6,230 nucleotides of DNA. It comes from an uncultured Eubacterium sp. (GTDB lineage Bacteria; Bacillota; Clostridia; Lachnospirales; Lachnospiraceae). Numbering within the stretch: the stretch's first letter is position 1; every line of letters begins with the position of its first letter. This document shows positions 1 to 4,499 of the stretch, piece by piece. The translations under genes were made by a program, and so were the position numbers. The stretch is taken from positions 1-6,230 of the forward strand of contig CAKRDZ010000060.1 in the NCBI GenBank assembly GCA_934316845.1, given 5' to 3'. Below the pieces are notes generated by a model. It was given only the letters and a program-made list of their open reading frames with translations. It was not told the DNA's origin and searched no databases.

Positions 1-35
1 CCACGTGTTCTGTAGTGTGTCAGTCTTATAAAAGA

Positions 36-44
36 ATTATATCA
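36..44 (-). promoter_or_regulatory. Possible extended -10 promoter reading out of the window
   Basis: On the minus strand this reads TGATATAAT, an exact TGn extended -10 joined to a consensus TATAAT. The -35 region at a 17-18 base spacing is only TTTCCC or TTTTCC, so activity would depend on the extended -10. It points towards position 1, so it would serve a gene beyond the window edge. No ORF begins between it and the edge. In an AT-rich stretch such a match can arise by chance. Confidence 0.3.
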
Positions 45-139
45 AATATCAAGAGGAAGGGAAAATAGAAACGAGCGAAGCGGGAGAAACTAATATTTTC
101 ATGATTCTATTGGTGACTTTCGCGAAGCAGAAAGGCGGA

Positions 140-193
140 TTATAACAATGTTAATATGCCGATGAAAATCGAAAGGATTTCAAAAGCTGTCAT
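140..193 (-). CDS. Tiny holin-like (type I toxin-like) peptide, 17 codons, apparently truncated
   Basis: The peptide reads MTAFEILSIFIGILTLL and ends at TAA. The start is well supported: a near-perfect SD (GGGAGGTGA, 199-207) sits 5 bases upstream of the ATG, behind its own promoter and a structured leader. The short acidic N-terminus (M-T-A/T-F-E) followed at once by a hydrophobic stretch resembles the 'putative holin-like toxin' peptides of Firmicutes, which are usually about 28-35 residues and act as membrane toxins in type I toxin-antitoxin loci. That assignment is from memory of the family. Here the hydrophobic run is only about 12 residues, too short to span a membrane. The same frame continues after the TAA with ten more sense codons (SAFLLRESHQ) to a TAG at 107-109, so a single nonsense change in an older toxin of about 28 residues is a reasonable reading. 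It could also be a leader peptide. I see no antisense antitoxin promoter. Confidence 0.55.
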   Translation of the reverse strand: MTAFEILSIFIGILTLL

Positions 194-291
194 CTGCGTC
201 ACCTCCCTTCCTATGTATTCCGGCAAGCCGGTCATTCGGTGTTGGGAGGCTACCACCCTGTCATGGGTACTTTCCTATGGCTTACGCCATG
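194..291 (-). ncRNA. Structured 5' leader of the toxin-like ORF with SD-sequestering stem
   Basis: Read on the minus strand from the predicted RNA start near 290, the leader holds four possible stems. The first is ATGGC-GTAA-GCCAT (277-290), which closes a GNRA-type loop at or very near the 5' end. The second is ACCC/GGGT (255-268). The third is CCGG-CTTG-CCGG (220-231), a stable-type tetraloop. The fourth is a long-range pairing of GCCTCCC (244-250) with GGGAGGT (201-207), which encloses the third and covers the SD of the ORF starting at 193. This layout would hold translation off until the leader is opened or processed, as is known for type I toxin mRNAs. Structure and SD masking are read from the sequence; the regulatory role is inferred. 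Confidence 0.5.
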
Positions 292-296
292 TAACT

Positions 297-325
297 AATA
301 TAACATTTTTTCTGTCACAATTCAA
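297..325 (-). promoter_or_regulatory. Strong sigma-A-type promoter for the toxin-like locus
   Basis: On the minus strand the -35 is TTGAAT (320-325), the spacer is 17 bases, and the -10 is TATATT (297-302) preceded by TGT, which makes an extended -10. Transcription should start near 288-291, at the base of the first leader hairpin. It lies in the short gap just downstream of the VirB4 stop codon, so the small locus does not depend on the conjugation operon. A TTGACA at 333-338 has no -10 at a usable distance. Confidence 0.6.
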
Positions 326-339
326 TGTTTTTTGTCAAT

Positions 340-2775
340 TCATTTCCTTTTATTTCCCATTTTCTTGTCGTTTACCATCTCATGGAAATTAGTATTAAAT
401 AACTGATACAGACTGCTGTCTTTTTCCATTGTATTATCAAACGGGACAATCTTATCGCCAAACCGGATAAGTCCCATTCCCGGCTCTGCTCCATTCACAC
501 AGGCAAGCTGCTCGGAAGATATATCAAACAAATCTTCCACCGCTTCCTTATCCATTGTTCCCTGATCTAACAAAAGCATAAATTCGGAGTTGGAAACCAT
601 TGTTTTGGTAGAACGGTTTCTCTGTGCGTCGATCAGATTCTGGCTCATACCGGTGCAGATACCGCCACGCTTGCGGACCTCACGCCACATCTTCTCCAGT
701 GCATGTAAACTGTATTCTTCTCCCCAAAGTTCGTGCATCTCATCCACATAAACCCATGTGGCAACCCCATCTGACTGGTTATACTTGATCTTAGCCGTAA
801 TACTTTCAATCATCACAAGCATTGCCATTGCCCGCATTCGTTTTCCCAGTTCCGAAAATCCATACACGGTAAAACGGTTCTCATCGGATATGGACTGCTC
901 TCTGGCAAAAATGTCAAGAGTGCCATCTGCAAATACTTCCAACTGGTCTACGATCTCCTGTGCTGCTTCATTCCCCTCATAATGCTCAAGAATATAATCT
1001 CTCATCACCGGAATTGTCGGGGATTCCGGACGGTTTCGTGTCCGTCTTTTGTCTTTTCTCTTCTTAAAGTGTTCCTCATACATATGGCTCACTGCTTTAT
1101 CAATTACAGCGATGTGTCTGCTGGTAAGCGGCACCGGTTTCAATGCCTGCTCACAGATCGCATAGGCAAACTCTGCTTTTTCCGCCACAAAGCGGTCAAT
1201 GTCTGGCACAACATCCGGCACATGAAACGGATTCACATAAAAGACATTTTCCGCAGACTGTGTCAGATTGATATACTGACCGCCCCACGTTGCTGCAATG
1301 TCTTTGTATTCTCCCATTGGATCTACCACGATAATGTCATCCTTCGAGAAACATAACACCTGCCCCATCTCCGATTTCTCATTGTAGGACTTCCCAGAAC
1401 CCGGAACACCAAACACCATCCCGTTTCCATTCTTTAATAATTTACGGTTTCCGATGATCAGATTTTTGGATACCTTGTTAAATCCATAGCAGTAGCCTAA
1501 ATCATCATGGATTTCCTGCACATTAAACGGAATGAAAATGGAAAGTTCCTCAGAGGTAATTGTCCGCATCGTATCAACAAATCTTGCTCCCGTCGGCAAT
1601 GATGTATTCAAGGCATCAAGCTGTCGATAGGAATGTGGAACAATATCCATGTTGTGCGTTTTTCCAATGATACGCACTTTTTCCGTTCGTTCCTCCAGTT
1701 CTTCCATTGAAGCCGCTTTTACTACAATGGTGATCCCCACATAAAGCAACCTCTCATCAAACGAAGAAATACGATCAAGCATCTCCTCCGTGTCTCTTTG
1801 CTGCTTTCTCCTCTCATAATTGATGTTCGTTGAATAATCTCCATTTTCGTTTTTCAACTCCTGCTCACGGTTAATACTTCTCTCATTAGACATGTACTTT
1901 TTCATCACCATCTGATATGCCACATCATTGTCAAGCGGCTCCACATCCATCGAATAAATGATCGGGAAGTCCATATTTGTCAGTTCATTTAAGAATTGAT
2001 CCGTCAAACCGTTCGGATATTTTCTGATAAACATCACACAGGCGCAGCTTCCGCCCTCCATCTCCAGATATTCCGGATGCTCCCGCAAAGAAGTATTGAT
2101 AATGTCATTTCTCCAGTCCCGTTTCAGATGCAGATATTCGTTCCAGATAAAAGAAAAAGATGCCTCGTCACCCATGCGATAATAACTGTGTAATGCTCGC
2201 AAGCGTTCCGTGGCATCTAATGGTATCAGGCAGCTCCCCAATCGGTGAAATAACTGCTGTATGGAAAATTCTATCGTATTGAAATAATTTCTGGCACTTT
2301 CATAATCCGGCTTTCTGCAACTGACAATGAAATACTTGGATTGTAAAAGTCCTCCCCGCCCTTCCTGCAATCGCTTTTCAATCAGCTTGTGGTATTCTTT
2401 CGCCAAAGGCTCCATTTCTTTGCTGACTGCCTTCTGCAAAATTTCTTCCCGAAGCCTTCCATTATCGGCATAATGATTGGATACAATGACCTTGTAACTG
2501 ACATTCATTGACCGGAGCAGCGTTTCAAACCGCTTGCCGGTTTCCTCTTTTTCTTCCTCATCCTGCGTGGAAAAGTTAATATCCTCAAACAGATACATCC
2601 TGTCAAACTGGTGAATCTTCTTTTTCACTCCGTCTTTATTTGTCGGACTCTCCAACTCAAAGATACCATTTTCCGAAATTCGATAGATTGGTATCGTATC
2701 CTGGATACACAACGGAACTTTGTAAATGCGTTCCGTTTGTGGAGTCAGTGAGTCCTTTCTGAATATTTTTAGCAT
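340..2775 (-). CDS. VirB4-like conjugative transfer ATPase (type IV secretion), complete
   Basis: This 811-residue protein is a VirB4/TraE-type ATPase of an ICE mating channel, acting at the inner face of the membrane to drive channel assembly and substrate transfer. The N-terminal half (about 1-410) is the less conserved VirB4 domain, with a charged, probably coiled segment around 295-335. The C-terminal half is the P-loop ATPase: Walker A GVPGSGKS at 456-463, the VirB4-type strand IIVVDPMGEY at 481-490, Walker B WVYVDEMHEL at 674-683, and a conserved Gln in GMSQN at 709-713. A basic linker (KKRKDKRRTRNR, 571-582) falls inside the ATPase domain. No membrane segments are evident and the length is normal for the family. 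The start is clear: AGGAGG at 2785-2790, 9 bases before the ATG. It resembles the ATPases of Clostridiales ICEs (CD1110-type), but the N-terminal half is divergent. A terminator lies just upstream, and no PrgI-like gene precedes it. Confidence 0.93.
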   Translation of the reverse strand: MLKIFRKDSLTPQTERIYKVPLCIQDTIPIYRISENGIFELESPTNKDGVKKKIHQFDRMYLFEDINFSTQDEEEKEETGKRFETLLRSMNVSYKVIVSNHYADNGRLREEILQKAVSKEMEPLAKEYHKLIEKRLQEGRGGLLQSKYFIVSCRKPDYESARNYFNTIEFSIQQLFHRLGSCLIPLDATERLRALHSYYRMGDEASFSFIWNEYLHLKRDWRNDIINTSLREHPEYLEMEGGSCACVMFIRKYPNGLTDQFLNELTNMDFPIIYSMDVEPLDNDVAYQMVMKKYMSNERSINREQELKNENGDYSTNINYERRKQQRDTEEMLDRISSFDERLLYVGITIVVKAASMEELEERTEKVRIIGKTHNMDIVPHSYRQLDALNTSLPTGARFVDTMRTITSEELSIFIPFNVQEIHDDLGYCYGFNKVSKNLIIGNRKLLKNGNGMVFGVPGSGKSYNEKSEMGQVLCFSKDDIIVVDPMGEYKDIAATWGGQYINLTQSAENVFYVNPFHVPDVVPDIDRFVAEKAEFAYAICEQALKPVPLTSRHIAVIDKAVSHMYEEHFKKRKDKRRTRNRPESPTIPVMRDYILEHYEGNEAAQEIVDQLEVFADGTLDIFAREQSISDENRFTVYGFSELGKRMRAMAMLVMIESITAKIKYNQSDGVATWVYVDEMHELWGEEYSLHALEKMWREVRKRGGICTGMSQNLIDAQRNRSTKTMVSNSEFMLLLDQGTMDKEAVEDLFDISSEQLACVNGAEPGMGLIRFGDKIVPFDNTMEKDSSLYQLFNTNFHEMVNDKKMGNKRK

Positions 2776-2808
2776 TTGTTTTAACCTCCTGTTCTTGTTT
2801 TAAGTATG

Positions 2809-2839
2809 AAAAAAAGAACTACCGAAGTAATTCTTTTTC
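2809..2839 (-). terminator. Rho-independent terminator with UUCG loop
   Basis: On the minus strand AGAATTAC-TTCG-GTAGTTCT (2815-2834) forms an 8-pair stem, with one G-T wobble, closing a C(UUCG)G tetraloop. It is followed at once by seven T (2809-2815). Upstream A bases can lengthen the stem to about 12 pairs. On the plus strand the hairpin is followed by a T-rich run (TTCTTTTTCT), so it may work both ways. It ends transcription after the metalloprotease-like gene and lies 34 bases ahead of the virB4 start codon. Confidence 0.8.
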
Positions 2840-2900
2840 TAAATATATTAGATTTTCAAGTGTAAATTTGTAAATATAAATTCTAAGTTACTTTCATAAA

Positions 2901-3596
2901 CTATATTTCACAAAGCAATTTTTTAAAATCAGCATACTCCACAATAAAATCATCAAATGTTTTATGTGCAATAAAAAAACGATATATTTTCCAAAAGATC
3001 TTATTATAAAAAAATATTTTTATTGGAGACAACGGTAATTTATCACAAAACTCATCATGCAATGCCAAGTATTTCCCATATGCCCTAACTGTTTTATCCA
3101 TAATTTCACATCGATCAGGTTGACAAGTTGATAAATTGTAATCTACCAACTCATTAACCACCTCATCCTTTACACTTATCACATCTATTTTTTGCGGATT
3201 CGTACCTATTAAATACCTATATGACAGATATGTCGCATGAAATTCTGTCCAATATAGAAACACGTAATCATCTTGTAATTCTCGAAAAGTTAAATTTTTA
3301 TGATATTGAAGTAATTTATTATAATCACATAAATGAACATATTCGTGAATTACTGTAGCAAGACAATTCACCTCATCTTGTTTTTTCACAAGAATAATCA
3401 ATTGCCCATTTAAATCCTCATATAGCATTCCTAATGCATCATCTATTGATTCTTTTCTCTGTTGATAATATTTTAAATCATCGTTTCGAATATATTCTGA
3501 AATATCTGTAACAAATTTCATCTCAAAATTGTCAATATATTCAAGTTTGTTTTTTTCAGCAAAATTTTTAATTATTTCCTTCAAAATTTCCTCCAT
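2901..3596 (-). CDS. HExxH zinc metalloprotease-like protein (ImmA/IrrE-like possibility)
   Basis: The 231-residue protein has a zincin motif HEYVH at 84-88 (in TVIHEYVHLCDY), which gives two zinc-binding His and the catalytic Glu. Thirty residues further, YWTEFHATYLSY (115-126) offers Glu118 as a likely third zinc ligand. This resembles the HExxH...E..A layout of gluzincins and of the ImmA/IrrE group, whose members cleave phage or ICE repressors. I cannot assign it to a named family, so repressor cleavage is only a possibility. The C-terminus (about 190-215) is rich in aromatic and hydrophobic residues (KIFFYNKIFWKIYRFF). No signal peptide is seen, so it is probably cytosolic. It follows the cysteine-rich gene by 47 bases and is probably co-transcribed with it, ending at the terminator near 2820. 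The ATG at 3596 has no good SD. A GGAGG lies inside the frame, 5 bases before a TTG at codon 5 (3584), so the true start may be that TTG. Confidence 0.75.
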   Translation of the reverse strand: MEEILKEIIKNFAEKNKLEYIDNFEMKFVTDISEYIRNDDLKYYQQRKESIDDALGMLYEDLNGQLIILVKKQDEVNCLATVIHEYVHLCDYNKLLQYHKNLTFRELQDDYVFLYWTEFHATYLSYRYLIGTNPQKIDVISVKDEVVNELVDYNLSTCQPDRCEIMDKTVRAYGKYLALHDEFCDKLPLSPIKIFFYNKIFWKIYRFFIAHKTFDDFIVEYADFKKLLCEI

Positions 3597-3643
3597 AAAA
3601 TTAAAATCAGCCCCATACTGCCTTTACTATTCACATGCGTACA

Positions 3644-4393
3644 TCATTTATTACTTATCCATGCAGCTAACAATTCAAGATTTTTTCTTTCAAGCAAATT
3701 ATTTTTTAATAAGTCGTATTCTTCAATTAAATCTAACTTACTTCCTGCATATAGTTTACTTCTTGCAATCAAATACTTGTAATCTCTTTTATTATTGATA
3801 TCAAATACAGCTCCCGCAAAACATCTTCCGATACACTCCTTACATCTTTTAATATCCACATGTTCTTGATTCTGTACACAAACGCTATTCTTTCCGAATC
3901 TACAACAACTTTTTACCATAAGTTCCTCTATATCATCAATCTTTTTTATTACTTTGTATGGCTGTGGACATTTTTCACAATACTTATCAAATTTCATTCT
4001 TTCTTCCTCAGAAGATAATCTCTCAGGGTATTTTTTAAAATACTGTATTATCTCTTCAGGAGAAATTTCTCTATTCACAACAATTTGTTTAGCCTTACAA
4101 TGTCCATCTTCTTTCACAATAACATCACTATCAAGTGTATCAATTTCAAATAATCTCACATCAGTATTAAATCTTCTGTATTGGGTTTCACTGATATAAT
4201 CCATCCAATTTAAAACACCCTCAATTGTTCTACAAAAACTATATCCATTTTCAGTAAAAGCCATTCCATCATCAATATCTACTACCTGCTTGGGAACTCC
4301 AATTTCAAAAATATCCCCCCCATCTGTTCCATAAGGATTAAATTCTGCTCTCAAAATTCCCTGTTGTAATATAATACCTTTATATCCAATCAT
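3644..4393 (-). CDS. Hypothetical two-part protein with cysteine-rich C-terminal half
   Basis: I do not firmly recognise this 249-residue protein. The N-terminal part (about 1-115) opens MIGYKGI and contains GYSFCRTIEGVLNWMDY (50-66), then RLFEID (80-85) and a CKAKQIVVNREI strand (99-110). This order loosely recalls the phage and mobile-element DUF7666-type fold (YKG start, GFHxC-like segment, a 'kIVaskI.v' strand). That link is a guess from pattern memory. The C-terminal part has eight Cys in 53 residues: CxxC at 139-142, CC at 163-164, C172, and CxxCxxxC at 184-191. This suggests structural zinc or an iron-sulfur cluster. No membrane segment or signal peptide is seen. The start is good: AGGAG 6 bases before the ATG at 4393, which overlaps the stop of a 23-codon ORF as ATGA. 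It is AT-rich, unlike the flanking ICE genes, and probably forms an operon with the metalloprotease-like gene. Confidence 0.75.
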   Translation of the reverse strand: MIGYKGIILQQGILRAEFNPYGTDGGDIFEIGVPKQVVDIDDGMAFTENGYSFCRTIEGVLNWMDYISETQYRRFNTDVRLFEIDTLDSDVIVKEDGHCKAKQIVVNREISPEEIIQYFKKYPERLSSEEERMKFDKYCEKCPQPYKVIKKIDDIEELMVKSCCRFGKNSVCVQNQEHVDIKRCKECIGRCFAGAVFDINNKRDYKYLIARSKLYAGSKLDLIEEYDLLKNNLLERKNLELLAAWISNK

Positions 4394-4461
4394 GCATTTC
4401 TCCTTTTAAAAATATTAATCGCATTATTAAATGCCATTATATAATTATCTTGCACTTTCAT
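4390..4461 (-). CDS. Possible 23-codon leader ORF coupled to the cysteine-rich gene
   Basis: An ATG at 4461 opens a 23-codon frame starting MKVQDNYIMAFNN and ending FKRRNA. Its TGA overlaps the ATG of the next gene (ATGA at 4390-4393), the classic layout for translational coupling. Upstream lies a G-rich stretch (AGGGGTGGGTG, 4466-4476) that could serve as a weak SD. The SD of the next gene lies within its last codons. It is too short for any family assignment and may be a chance frame. The overlap and the position right after a possible promoter are the only support. Confidence 0.35.
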   Translation of the reverse strand: MKVQDNYIMAFNNAINIFKRRNA

Positions 4462-4476
4462 TATACACCCACCCCT

Positions 4477-4482
4477 ATTATA
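4477..4482 (-). promoter_or_regulatory. Possible -10 element ahead of the AT-rich operon
   Basis: A perfect TATAAT is read on the minus strand in the 38-base gap after the YodL-type gene, with RNA expected to begin near 4470, just ahead of the 23-codon ORF. The -35 at 17 bases is only TGTTAA, so the match is poor. A second TATAAT at 4460-4465 overlaps the small ORF start. With no terminator visible after the upstream gene, read-through from it is equally possible. Confidence 0.25.
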
Positions 4483-4499
4483 AAGAAAGGACAAAATTA

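Larger units (their letters stand above)
2780..4499. other. AT-rich cargo island between accessory gene and virB4
   Basis: Base composition changes sharply here. As a hand-counted sample, 3001-3060 has 14 G+C in 60, while 5041-5100 in the flanking gene has 31 in 60. The island starts just after the YodL-type gene stop and ends near the virB4 SD. It carries two genes with no evident role in conjugation plus a closing terminator. Composition and content suggest recent acquisition by the element. I see no transposase, inverted repeats or attachment-site duplication at its edges, so the mode of entry is unknown. Confidence 0.6.

Noticed and set aside
71..128. Repeated GCGAAGC words at 75-81 and 122-128 as a repeat family
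   Set aside because: Only two 7-base copies with different surroundings; chance is likely.
117..134. Hairpin CTTTC...GAAAG after the toxin-like ORF as a terminator
   Set aside because: The stem is short with a bulge and is followed by TCACCAATAG, not a T run.
333..338. Perfect TTGACA on the minus strand next to the virB4 stop
   Set aside because: At 17 bases the -10 position reads ACAGAA, so it is not a usable -35. The TTGAAT/TATATT pair nearby is much better.
156..392. Plus-strand 78-codon frame over the toxin-like locus
   Set aside because: It runs antisense through the leader, promoter and end of virB4, has no SD, and shows no recognisable protein features.
758..2193. Several plus-strand frames of 65-124 codons inside virB4
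   Set aside because: They are antisense shadows of a gene with clear ATPase motifs and have no family features.
2841..2900. TTTACA-18-TAATAT as a promoter for virB4
   Set aside because: It would start RNA just before the strong terminator, and the -10 is a weak match in very AT-rich sequence.
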